Source: Scybalenecus merdavium (GTDB taxonomy: Bacteria > Bacillota > Clostridia > Oscillospirales > Acutalibacteraceae). From it: a stretch of DNA of 64,000 nt. A program made the translations under genes and the position numbers. The stretch covers positions 1 to 64,000 of the forward strand of contig DVNM01000045.1 in NCBI GenBank assembly GCA_018714405.1, read 5' to 3'. The notes beneath the pieces were generated by a model, which saw only the letters and a program-made list of their open reading frames with translations, did no database searches and was not told where the DNA came from. Positions 8,247-16,319 of the stretch are shown here, piece by piece. Positions within the stretch are counted from its first letter, which is position 1. Each line of letters starts with the position of its first letter.

Positions 8247-9587
8247 ATGGATTTACGCAATAACGAATTTATCAGAACAGACGTTGTGATCGTCGGCAGC
8301 GGCGTGGCCGGCACGTTTGCCGCACTGTGCCTGCCGAAAGACAAAAAGGTGCTCGTCATCACAAAAGAAAAGATCCGTGAAAGCGACTCTTACCTGGCGC
8401 AGGGCGGTGTGTGCGTGCTCAAAAGCATTGACGATTTCAGCAGCTATTTTGAGGACACGATGCGTGCCGGCCATTATGAGAACAACCCGGAGTCGGTGCG
8501 CGTCATGATCGAAAGCAGCCCGCAGATCATTCAAACGCTGGTGGATCTCGGCGTGCAGTTTGACCGCGACAAGCAGGACGAGCCGGACTATACGCGCGAG
8601 GGCGGCCATTCCACGAACCGCATTCTGCACTATAAGGACGAGACCGGCAAGGAGATCACGGCCACGCTGCTGGCGATTGCCAAAAAGCGCAAAAACATCA
8701 CGTTTGTCACCCAGACAACGATGCTGGATCTGATCGAAAAGGACAATACCTGCTGGGGCGTTGTCTGTGAAGATGAGTTTGGCGAACGCGGCGCGATTTT
8801 GGCCGATTATGTGATTTTGGCCACCGGCGGCCTGGGTGGGCTGTTTAAAAACTCCACCAATTTCCCGCACATCACGGGCGACAGCTTCGCCATCGCCATG
8901 AAACACGGCATCGAGCTCGAGCATCTGAATTATATCCAGATCCACCCGACCACGCTTTACTCCAAAAAGAAGGGCAGACGCTTCTTGATCTCAGAGTCAG
9001 TGCGCGGCGAGGGGGCTGTTTTGCTCAATGAAAACGGCGAACGCTTCTGCAACGAGCTGGAACCGCGCGACATCGTGACCGAAAACATCCGCAAAGAGAT
9101 GAAAAAGTTCGGCACCGACCATGTGTACCTGACGCTGCCCACCATGACCAGCGAGGAGGCAGCCAAGCGCTTCCCGAACATTTTTGAGGCGTGCCTGGAA
9201 GAGGGCTACGACATGACGAAGGACCGTGTGCCGGTCACGCCGGCCCAGCATTACTTTATGGGCGGCATCCATACGGATATAGACGCGAAAACTTCTATGC
9301 AGCGCCTGTTTGCCGTGGGTGAAACGGCCTGCAACGGCGTGCACGGGCGCAACCGCCTGGCCAGCAATTCCCTGCTCGAGAGCCTTGTGTTCTCCAAGCG
9401 CGCAGCCGACTGGATCGCGGGGGCGCCGCCGGTAGAGGGCAGCTATGTGCCGCATCTTGATCTGTCGGCTTACCCGCCGAAGGATGAGCTTGCAAAGCAA
9501 TATAAAACCATGATCATGGAGGAAATCAAAAGGGAGGATCCGCAGTTTTATGATAAATGGTGTAACGATGAAGCTTGTGATGGATGA
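8247..9587 (+). CDS. nadB: L-aspartate oxidase
   Basis: Flavoprotein that oxidises L-aspartate to iminoaspartate for NadA. The 446-residue protein begins with the dinucleotide motif VVIVGSGVAGTFAAL. It keeps the succinate-dehydrogenase-like segments SYLAQGGVCV, REGGHSTNRILH, VILATGGLGGLFKNSTN and the flavin-binding GVHGRNRLASNSLLE. It is about 90 residues shorter than the E. coli enzyme and lacks most of the C-terminal helical domain, which is common among anaerobe homologues as far as I recall. Its end overlaps the nadC start by 38 bases. The electron acceptor is presumably not oxygen. Confidence 0.94.
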   Translation: MDLRNNEFIRTDVVIVGSGVAGTFAALCLPKDKKVLVITKEKIRESDSYLAQGGVCVLKSIDDFSSYFEDTMRAGHYENNPESVRVMIESSPQIIQTLVDLGVQFDRDKQDEPDYTREGGHSTNRILHYKDETGKEITATLLAIAKKRKNITFVTQTTMLDLIEKDNTCWGVVCEDEFGERGAILADYVILATGGLGGLFKNSTNFPHITGDSFAIAMKHGIELEHLNYIQIHPTTLYSKKKGRRFLISESVRGEGAVLLNENGERFCNELEPRDIVTENIRKEMKKFGTDHVYLTLPTMTSEEAAKRFPNIFEACLEEGYDMTKDRVPVTPAQHYFMGGIHTDIDAKTSMQRLFAVGETACNGVHGRNRLASNSLLESLVFSKRAADWIAGAPPVEGSYVPHLDLSAYPPKDELAKQYKTMIMEEIKREDPQFYDKWCNDEACDG

Positions 9588-10407
9588 TTACATCCTGCAT
9601 ACGCTGAAAGAGGATATTACAAGCGAAGACGTGTCCACAAACGCGGTCATGCCGCAGCCGAAGATGGGTACGGCGCAGCTGATCTGCAAGGACACGGGCG
9701 TGCTTTGCGGTCTGGACGTTTTTAAGCGCACGTTTGAACTGCTCGATGAAAACGTGCAGGTGCAGTTTTTTGCCGAGGAGGGCGCGGCGGTCGAGCCCGG
9801 CCAGCTGCTCGGCGAACTGCGCGGCGACATCCGCGTGCTGCTGTCGGGTGAGCGCACGGCGCTCAATTACCTGCAGCGCATGAGCGGCATCGCCACCATC
9901 ACGCGCCGCTATGTGCAGGCGCTGGAGGGTACGAATACCGTTTTGCTCGACACGCGCAAGACCACGCCGAACATGCGCCCGTTTGAAAAATACGCCGTTA
10001 AGGTCGGCGGCGCCATGAACCACCGTTACAACCTTTCCGACGGCGTGCTGCTCAAAGACAACCACATCGGCGCGGCCGGCTCTGTGCAAAAGGCCGTGGC
10101 GGCGGCGCGCGCCTACGCGCCGTTCGTGCGCAAGGTCGAGGTGGAGACGGAAACGCTTGACCAGGTGCAGCAGGCGCTGGACGCCGGCGCCGACATCATC
10201 ATGCTCGACAACATGGACAACGCCACCATGAAAAAGGCGGTCGAAATGATCGGCACGCGTGCCGAGACGGAGTGCTCGGGCAATGTCACGCTGGAGCGTT
10301 TGGCCGAGATCGCGGCCATCGGGGTCAACTATGTTTCGAGCGGCGCGCTCACACACTCTGCGCCGATCCTTGACATTAGTCTGAAAAACCTGAAACCGGT
10401 AGAATAA
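9550..10407 (+). CDS. nadC: Nicotinate-nucleotide pyrophosphorylase (carboxylating)
   Basis: Converts quinolinate and PRPP to nicotinate mononucleotide, closing the de novo NAD branch. The 285-residue protein shows LKEDITSEDVST at the start, ERTALNYLQRMSGIAT, the substrate motif LDTRKTTPNMR and the late barrel motif ADIIMLDNM. The start at 9550 has GGAGG 12 bases upstream and lies inside nadB. An ATG at 9568 is possible but has a weaker site. It is the last gene of the operon, followed by a strong terminator. Confidence 0.95.
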   Translation: MINGVTMKLVMDDYILHTLKEDITSEDVSTNAVMPQPKMGTAQLICKDTGVLCGLDVFKRTFELLDENVQVQFFAEEGAAVEPGQLLGELRGDIRVLLSGERTALNYLQRMSGIATITRRYVQALEGTNTVLLDTRKTTPNMRPFEKYAVKVGGAMNHRYNLSDGVLLKDNHIGAAGSVQKAVAAARAYAPFVRKVEVETETLDQVQQALDAGADIIMLDNMDNATMKKAVEMIGTRAETECSGNVTLERLAEIAAIGVNYVSSGALTHSAPILDISLKNLKPVE

Positions 10408-10415
10408 GTGCGAAA

Positions 10416-10449
10416 ACAGGCGCTGCATTTTTGCGGCGTCTGTTTTTTT
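10416..10449 (+). terminator. Terminator of nadABC
   Basis: A 12-bp stem with two G-T pairs (ACAGGCGCTGCA / TGCGGCGTCTGT), a TTTT loop and seven T residues. Confidence 0.9.
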
Positions 10450-10458
10450 GCGCGGCTT

Positions 10459-10492
10459 TTTGACAATTTATGCCCGGCGTGCGTGCTAAAAT
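10459..10492 (+). promoter_or_regulatory. spoIIE promoter with 21-bp spacer and overlapping Spo0A-box match
   Basis: TTGACA at 10460-10465 and TAAAAT at 10487-10492 are separated by 21 bases, too far for an ordinary sigma-A promoter. TTTGACAAT at 10459-10467 is, on the other strand, ATTGTCAAA, an 8-of-9 match to the Spo0A box TTTGTCRAA. In Bacillus subtilis spoIIE has just such a long-spaced promoter activated by Spo0A phosphate, with boxes over the -35 region. Confidence 0.6.
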
Positions 10493-10522
10493 GATGTCCA
10501 CACCAAAAAAGGATGGGGTCAA

Positions 10523-12637
10523 ATGAAGACGCGCGTCAAAACATTTTTGGTGATGGAAAAGGGGAAAAAGTCAAAAGTACTGCGGCCCGTTGCAGAAAAA
10601 GGCACTTATTTTTTGCTGGGGCTGCTTTTTGCGTCCGGCACGGTCATGGGCAGCTGCTCGCCGTTTGCCGTGGCTTTTGTCAGCGTCTGCCGCGGGGCGG
10701 ACTTTTTGTTCGCATCGCTCGGCGCTGCGGCCGGCTATGCCCTGTCGGGCTCACGCGATCTTTTTCTGCGCTATACGGCCGCTACGCTGATTTCAGCCAT
10801 CGGCGCGTTTGCGCTGCGTTCGGCATTTGTGAAAAACGCGCTGCCGTTTTCGGTCGGCATTTCGTTTGTGTCTGTTCTGGCCACAGGCCTTGTGTTTGCG
10901 TTTTCCAATTCGGCCGCCGTCAGTACATACGCCGTGCTTGCTGCAGAAAGCTTTTTGGCCGGCGCGGCGGCATTTTTTCTGTACCGTGCCTTAGAGGCGT
11001 ACCGCTGCGGCGTGCGTGTGGCTTCCATGACGCTGGTGGATCTTTGCTGCAGTGTCGTCAGTTTCGCGTTTGCGCTCGGCGGTCTTGCGCGGCTGAGCCT
11101 GTACTCTGTTACGCTGTCCGGTATTCTTGCATCGCTTTTGATCGTCTGCGCCGTGCGCTACGGCAGCTTAAAATGGGCGCTCATCTTGGCGCTTTCGTTC
11201 GGCTTTTCGCTTGGCTTGTCCGGGGAAAATATGATTTTCCTGGTCGGCGCCTACGGCTTTTCCGCTATGGTGTGCAGTATTTTTTTGCAGTTCGGCGTGT
11301 TTTTCAGTGTGTTTGCCTATGTGCTCTCCATGCTTTTCTTTTCTGTGGCGGCCGGCGGCTATTACGCGCCGGGTGTGGAGGCCATCATCGGCGTCATCTT
11401 CTTTTTGCTGCTTCCCGTTTCGCTTTGCGATAAAATTGAAAACTTCCTGTCGGGCGACGAGATCTTGCCGGAGGGCTCGCTACGCCAAAGCCTTGTCGTC
11501 AAGCTGCGGTTCGCCTCTTCTGCCATGGCGTCCGTCTCGCAGAGCGTTGAGCATGTGTCGGAAAAAATACGCGACATTGCCCGAAGCGAGGCGCAGCAGG
11601 AAAATGCCGCGCTTTCTTCGCGCGAGCTGATCGCAAAAGAGCTGATCGAGGAAAAGACCAGCCAGATCCGTCTGGTCGCTTCGGAACAGTTCGACTGCAT
11701 TGCGGACATGCTGATGGATCTGTCGTCGGAATTTGACGACGCAGAGACTTTTGACAGCTACCTGGCCGGCAAGATCCGCTCCATGCTGCTCGCGAATGAG
11801 ATCACGGTGCAGAGCATCAGCGTTATTACGGACAAGTATTCGCGCAGCCGTGTGGAGATCCAGACGAGCGCACGGGAAAGCCGGGTCGCACAGCCGCGCA
11901 TCCGGGAAGAAATTGAAAAGATCTGCCGCAAGTCGTTTGAAAACGGGCGCATCCTCGCCTCCGGCCGTGAGCGCCTGATCGTCTATTCACAGCGCCCGAA
12001 CTATAAAATGGAGATCGGCTTTTCCCAGCACAGCGCCTCGGGCGGCCTGTGCGGCGACACCATCAAGCTCATCAACGACGCCCGCGGGCACGAGGTCCTG
12101 ATTTTGAGCGACGGCATGGGCACCGGCGGCCGTGCGGCGCTGGACGGCGCCATGGCCAGCGGCCTGCTTTCCAAGCTTTTGTCCGCCGGCTTCGGGTTCG
12201 ATGCGTCGCTGCGCGTCGTCAACTCGGCGCTGCTGGTCAAATCGAACGAGGAAAGCCTGGCCACGCTCGACATTGCAAGCATCGACTTGTTCACCGGCCG
12301 GTGCGAGTTTTACAAGGCCGGCGCCGTCGTCTCCTACATTGTAAAAAACAGCAGCGTGCAGAAGGTGGAGCTGTCGTCCATGCCGGCCGGCATTTTAAAG
12401 GGCATTGAGTTTGCCAAGCGCACGGCGGTGCTGGGGCCCGGCGACACGGTCGTTCTGCTCAGCGACGGCGTTTGCCCGGACGGTACGGACTGGCTCGATT
12501 ATTACTTGGAGTATGCGCAAAAAGGCAGCTGCCAGCAAACGGCCGAGGCCATCGTGGCCAATGCGCTGAAGCGGCGCGAGGGCGTGCGCACGGACGACAT
12601 GAGCGTGATCGTGGCCAAATTGAAAAACAATGAATGA
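10523..12637 (+). CDS. spoIIE: Stage II sporulation protein E (membrane PP2C phosphatase)
   Basis: Membrane serine phosphatase that dephosphorylates SpoIIAA to release sigma-F in the forespore, and also joins FtsZ in polar septation. The 704-residue protein has about ten hydrophobic helices between residues 25 and 295, a central coiled linker (residues 320-480), and a C-terminal PP2C domain with ILSDGMGTGGRA, the core NEESLATLDIASIDLF and VVLLSDGVCPDGTD carrying the metal aspartates. It is shorter than the 827-residue Bacillus protein, mainly in the linker. ATG 10523 follows AAGGATGGGG. It appears to be monocistronic. Confidence 0.95.
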   Translation: MKTRVKTFLVMEKGKKSKVLRPVAEKGTYFLLGLLFASGTVMGSCSPFAVAFVSVCRGADFLFASLGAAAGYALSGSRDLFLRYTAATLISAIGAFALRSAFVKNALPFSVGISFVSVLATGLVFAFSNSAAVSTYAVLAAESFLAGAAAFFLYRALEAYRCGVRVASMTLVDLCCSVVSFAFALGGLARLSLYSVTLSGILASLLIVCAVRYGSLKWALILALSFGFSLGLSGENMIFLVGAYGFSAMVCSIFLQFGVFFSVFAYVLSMLFFSVAAGGYYAPGVEAIIGVIFFLLLPVSLCDKIENFLSGDEILPEGSLRQSLVVKLRFASSAMASVSQSVEHVSEKIRDIARSEAQQENAALSSRELIAKELIEEKTSQIRLVASEQFDCIADMLMDLSSEFDDAETFDSYLAGKIRSMLLANEITVQSISVITDKYSRSRVEIQTSARESRVAQPRIREEIEKICRKSFENGRILASGRERLIVYSQRPNYKMEIGFSQHSASGGLCGDTIKLINDARGHEVLILSDGMGTGGRAALDGAMASGLLSKLLSAGFGFDASLRVVNSALLVKSNEESLATLDIASIDLFTGRCEFYKAGAVVSYIVKNSSVQKVELSSMPAGILKGIEFAKRTAVLGPGDTVVLLSDGVCPDGTDWLDYYLEYAQKGSCQQTAEAIVANALKRREGVRTDDMSVIVAKLKNNE

Positions 12638-12666
12638 CAGCGCGTGCGTATATGCGTATATGAATG

Positions 12667-12700
12667 AAGCGGCGCGGCAGTTTTTTCTGCCGCGCCGCTT
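12667..12700. terminator. Stem-loop between spoIIE and the convergent gene
   Basis: A 14-bp perfect stem, AAGCGGCGCGGCAG with its complement, and a six-T loop. There is no good U-tract on either side, so it may be a weak terminator or a transcript-end stabiliser. Confidence 0.55.
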
Positions 12701-12711
12701 TGTGCGCATAA

Positions 12712-13167
12712 TTATTGTTCTTTTGCCTTGGCGGTGATCTCGTCGGGCGTGATCTCTACCACGCCGGTGCGCGCCAGGCTGCGTGCGATCGCGTCGTCAA
12801 AGCCCTGCATGTTGCTTTTGGCGTATTTTTCGCAAATGGCGCGCAGGGCGCTTATCTTGGTTTCATCATCTTCCACAAGGCGCGCCGTGCCAAAAAACAT
12901 GGCCGATGCGTACTTGGTGGTATACCGCTGTGGAATGGGGTCTACCCCGGTCACGCAGGTCAGCTGCACGCGGTCGTTTTTTTGCAGCACGTCCAGCTTT
13001 TTGCCCTCCAGGGCACAGTGGAAATAAATGTTTTTGCCAATGCGTGCCGGCGAAACGGGCACCGCGTAGGGCACGCTGCCGTCACACATGGAAAGGGTCG
13101 CGAAATCGCTTTCGTCCAGCGTTTTCCAGGCAAACGCTTCGTCGCGTTCCTTTTCTTTCCTGCGCAT
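12712..13167 (-). CDS. Pyridoxamine-5'-phosphate-oxidase-fold flavin protein (NimA-like)
   Basis: A 151-residue split-barrel protein of the PNPOx-like/nitroimidazole-reductase-like group that binds FMN or haem. The segments ATLSMCDGSVPYAVPVSPA and NIYFHCALEGKKLDVLQKNDRVQLTCV are typical of this family, as is the later GTARLVEDDETKISALRAICEKY. The substrate is unknown. Some relatives reduce nitroimidazole drugs, but that cannot be inferred here. ATG 13167 follows GGAGG. The neighbours are the deacetylase 12 bases upstream on the same strand, with which it may share a transcript, and convergent spoIIE. Confidence 0.85.
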   Translation of the reverse strand: MRRKEKERDEAFAWKTLDESDFATLSMCDGSVPYAVPVSPARIGKNIYFHCALEGKKLDVLQKNDRVQLTCVTGVDPIPQRYTTKYASAMFFGTARLVEDDETKISALRAICEKYAKSNMQGFDDAIARSLARTGVVEITPDEITAKAKEQ

Positions 13168-13179
13168 GTGTAAACCTCC

Positions 13180-14484
13180 TTAAGAACCGTTGTATTTGCT
13201 TGTGGCGCTGAAATACTGCTTGCCGTTTTCGGTGCGGATGCCCTTTGCCTCCATCAGTTCCGACACGGTCACGAACTGAAAACCCTTGGCGGCCAGCTTC
13301 GGCAGCGCCATCTCCACTGCGTCGATCGTGGTCTCGTAAATGTCGTGCATCAGGATGATGTCGCCGTCTTCTGTATTTTTCATAATGTTTTCATATATTT
13401 TTTTAGCGTTTTTCAGCTTCCAGTCCTGCGTGTCCACCGACCAGTAGTAAATCGGCGTGCCGGCATATTTGCGTATGGTGTCGGTGATGGTGCCGCCGGG
13501 GCAGCGAAATGCCGTTGGGTATTCGCCGCTGGCCTTTTTAATGGCTTCGGTGCCCTTTTTAATGTCGCTTTCCGTCACCTTTTTGCCGTAATGCGTGTGG
13601 TCATATGTGTGGTTGCCAAGCTCGCAGCCAAGCTCCAGTTCGCGTTTCAGCAGGGCAGCGTTGTCGCCGCCGGTACGGTTGCCCACCATAAAGAATGTGG
13701 CGCGCGCGTCGTACTTTTCCAGCAGGTCCAGCAGGCGGCTGGTCGTTTTGTAGTTGGGTCCGTCATCAAACGTCAGGGCGATCATCGGTTTGTTTTTGTC
13801 TATTTTGTGTGAACCGCTGCGGATCTTGACGGGCGTCGCTTCGCTCCATGCCGCCCAAATCCTGTCTTTGCCGTCGTTTAAAAACGGGCGCACACGAAAG
13901 CTGTATGTTTCGCCCGGCGTCAATTCGGTAACGCTGGCGCTCGTTTCATCGGCACTGTCAAACAGAATCGACTGCGCGTCTGCCTGGTTTTCTTCGGTGA
14001 ATTCGCCCTGTGTATAGGCCAGTTCATAACCGCTGCACGGCGTTTTGCCCCAGGCAATGTCGGCAATGCTCAGTTTGGTAGAGGAGGCGGCCGGCGCTTT
14101 TAGTGTCTGCGGCGCAATGGCCAGCTTTGCCGGTTCGCTCATCGTGCTTTCAAAGGTTTGGTTGCCGAAGTTTGCTGTGGCTTCCACCGTAAAGTATAAA
14201 ATGCAGCCGGTCTGTTCGATCGGCAGTTCGGCCTGAAGCGGCTCGTCCTTTTGTACCGTCCGTACGGCTGCATAGTCGCCGTCACCCGTTTTCTGGTACA
14301 CGGTGTAGCTGTCGGCGTGTTTGATACGGCTCCAGTTCAGCGTGGCGGTGCTGCCGTCTGTGCTGACTTTCAGGTCCGATACGGTATCCAGATGTGTGGA
14401 GTGGTAGTATTCGGCGGTGACGCCGGCGCATACCAGGATCACGACGGTGAGCGCGGCGCAGATCCATTTTATCTTCTTCGACAT
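13180..14484 (-). CDS. Membrane-anchored polysaccharide deacetylase with fibronectin-III-like repeats
   Basis: Probably removes acetyl groups from a cell-surface polysaccharide outside the membrane. The 434-residue protein has an N-terminal membrane anchor (residues 6-24), two FN3-like beta domains (about 34-125 and 130-222), and a NodB/CE4 domain. That domain holds the catalytic base motif TFDDGP (D240, D241), the zinc histidines in NHTYDHTHY (H292, H296), RCPGG, DTQDWK and the last-motif histidine in LMHDIYETT. All five CE4 motifs are present, so it should be active. The target, peptidoglycan or another glycan, is not shown by sequence. Confidence 0.92.
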   Translation of the reverse strand: MSKKIKWICAALTVVILVCAGVTAEYYHSTHLDTVSDLKVSTDGSTATLNWSRIKHADSYTVYQKTGDGDYAAVRTVQKDEPLQAELPIEQTGCILYFTVEATANFGNQTFESTMSEPAKLAIAPQTLKAPAASSTKLSIADIAWGKTPCSGYELAYTQGEFTEENQADAQSILFDSADETSASVTELTPGETYSFRVRPFLNDGKDRIWAAWSEATPVKIRSGSHKIDKNKPMIALTFDDGPNYKTTSRLLDLLEKYDARATFFMVGNRTGGDNAALLKRELELGCELGNHTYDHTHYGKKVTESDIKKGTEAIKKASGEYPTAFRCPGGTITDTIRKYAGTPIYYWSVDTQDWKLKNAKKIYENIMKNTEDGDIILMHDIYETTIDAVEMALPKLAAKGFQFVTVSELMEAKGIRTENGKQYFSATSKYNGS

Positions 14485-14530
14485 GTTTCCCTTGGCTTCT
14501 CCCTTTTCATACTGTTTTCACATCAGCCTC

Positions 14531-14560
14531 ATTATAGCATGCGGCATATTTTTTTGGCAA
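14531..14560 (-). promoter_or_regulatory. Predicted promoter of the deacetylase gene
   Basis: On the minus strand TTGCCA, 18 bases, then TATAAT, about 45 bases before the start codon. A 14-bp palindrome (TTAAGAATTCTTAA, 14573-14586) lies just upstream and could be an operator for an unknown regulator. Confidence 0.5.
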
Positions 14561-14639
14561 TAACAATAATTGTTAAGAATTCTTAATATTGGCTGCGAAT
14601 TTTTGTGCATGCCGGTCTTTTGATACTGGTAAATTTATA

Positions 14640-14668
14640 TTGAAAATAAAAGGTGGATATGATACCAT
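14640..14668 (+). promoter_or_regulatory. Predicted promoter of the membrane phosphoesterase gene
   Basis: TTGAAA, 17 bases, then TACCAT, about 60 bases before the start codon. The match is moderate. Confidence 0.4.
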
Positions 14669-14727
14669 AAAATCAGCCGGCTTGGCAGCCTGAAATTGCC
14701 AATCCGCGCGGGAAAGAGGGGTAATTT

Positions 14728-16224
14728 ATGGATGAAAATGTACAGCAGGAAAATATTGTCCGCCTTGCACGCAAGCGGCGGCAGCAAAAACAGCGCAAAA
14801 AGCGCCTGATCATTGCGGCGGTCTGTGTGCTGGCGGTGCTGGTGGCCGGCGTGCTTGCCTATGTCATCCCGTTTCGTCTGGTTTCGCCGGCGCCGGACAA
14901 GCTGCAGGTCTATGAAGACATCGGCGACGGCACGCAGCTTCGCGTAGGCGTTATGAGCGACACACAGCTTAAGGATGATAAGATCATTGCCGAAAACGGC
15001 GGCGTCAACCACAATGCCGAAAATTTAAAGAAAACGCTTGAACTTTTCAAGGCGCAAAAGGTGGACATGATCATTCATGCCGGCGACATCGGCGACATGT
15101 GCACGAGCGACGCTTACCGCACCTATCAGGACACGATTGAAGAGGTTTTCCCGAACGAAAAGGAACGCCCGATCTTTTTGAACATTATGGGCAACCACGA
15201 CCTTTGGTTCAATACGGACTGGACACATTCTGTGCCGAAACACCGTCTTTATTCCATCTGCATGGGCTCGTCGCCCTGGGTGCATTACAAAGTCAACGGC
15301 TTTCACTTTATCGGCGCCAGCCCGGATCTGACCAGCAACACACAGGGCTATTCTGAAAAAGTGTGTGCATGGCTGCAGGAAGAGATCGAAGCGGCGCAGG
15401 CAGATGCGAAGGACGGCGATCCGATCTTCGTCATCACGCACCACAATCTGCGCGACACGGTCTACGGCAGCGACGAATGGTACGACACCGCGATCACGGA
15501 CCTGCTCTCGCAGTATGAAAACGTGGTCTCTATTTCCGGCCACAGTCATTTTTCGATTTTGGACGAGCGTTCCATAAATCAAAAGAATCTGACTGCGTTT
15601 ACCACGCAGAGCATTGCTTATGTGGAGACGGAACGCGGTTATTTTGACCCGTTTACAGGTGGTGAAAACATCCACCCGCCGTATTATGAGGATTATCCGA
15701 TGTGCCTCATCATGAACGTGTCGCAGGAGCAGACCGTTATCGAAAGGTGGAATGTGGCGAAAAACCGCGAGGAAAAGGCCAACATGCGCTGGACACTGAC
15801 TTATCCGCTTGAAAAGGGCACGTTCACTTACCGCGACGATGTGCGCCGCAGCCAGGCCACCGCGCCGGTTTTCCCGGAAAATGCTGCGCTTACCTATGCG
15901 CCGTTTATCGAATCGTACCGGGAAGAGGACAACGGCAAGACCCTGCCCGGCATTCAGTTTACGGCGGCCATGCACCAGGATTTTGTGCATTCTTACGATG
16001 TGCGCCTGACCGATGTGGCAAGCGGCAAGATGTACACTTACCTTTACTTGTCTGACTTTGTGTACGGCATTTCCGACATGGCCAAGGAGGTGCGCCTCGC
16101 ACTCGACAGCACGCTGCCCAGCGCCCGCTACAAGGTGGATGTGTATGCCATCGACTCGTACGGCCGCTACAGCGCCAGTCCGGTCTCGGGCGAGATCCAG
16201 TGGGTCCGTCCGGCGGATTCCTAA
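14728..16224 (+). CDS. Membrane-anchored calcineurin-like metallophosphoesterase
   Basis: A 498-residue surface phosphoesterase. A very basic N-terminus (residues 12-28) precedes one membrane helix (about 28-48), so the catalytic domain faces outwards. The dimetal motifs run in order: GVMSDTQL, HAGDIGDM, MGNHDLW, ITHHN and SGHSH. The last 130 residues form a beta-rich domain of unknown role. The substrate is unknown. ATG 14728 follows GAAAGAGGGG. It is divergent from the deacetylase and appears monocistronic, ending at a bidirectional terminator. Confidence 0.9.
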   Translation: MDENVQQENIVRLARKRRQQKQRKKRLIIAAVCVLAVLVAGVLAYVIPFRLVSPAPDKLQVYEDIGDGTQLRVGVMSDTQLKDDKIIAENGGVNHNAENLKKTLELFKAQKVDMIIHAGDIGDMCTSDAYRTYQDTIEEVFPNEKERPIFLNIMGNHDLWFNTDWTHSVPKHRLYSICMGSSPWVHYKVNGFHFIGASPDLTSNTQGYSEKVCAWLQEEIEAAQADAKDGDPIFVITHHNLRDTVYGSDEWYDTAITDLLSQYENVVSISGHSHFSILDERSINQKNLTAFTTQSIAYVETERGYFDPFTGGENIHPPYYEDYPMCLIMNVSQEQTVIERWNVAKNREEKANMRWTLTYPLEKGTFTYRDDVRRSQATAPVFPENAALTYAPFIESYREEDNGKTLPGIQFTAAMHQDFVHSYDVRLTDVASGKMYTYLYLSDFVYGISDMAKEVRLALDSTLPSARYKVDVYAIDSYGRYSASPVSGEIQWVRPADS

Positions 16225-16274
16225 GATTTTGCGTACAAATGTATAAACATAATCTGTCTGTTTCGATAAAACAA

Positions 16275-16308
16275 AGTCATGGCCACCCCTAAAAGGGTGG
16301 CCGTGACT
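16275..16308. terminator. Bidirectional terminator
   Basis: A 14-bp stem (AGTCATGGCCACCC with its complement, one G-T pair) and a six-base loop. It is followed by GCTTTT on plus and TTGTTTT on minus, and serves the two converging genes. Confidence 0.8.
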
Positions 16309-16319
16309 GCTTTTCGCTG

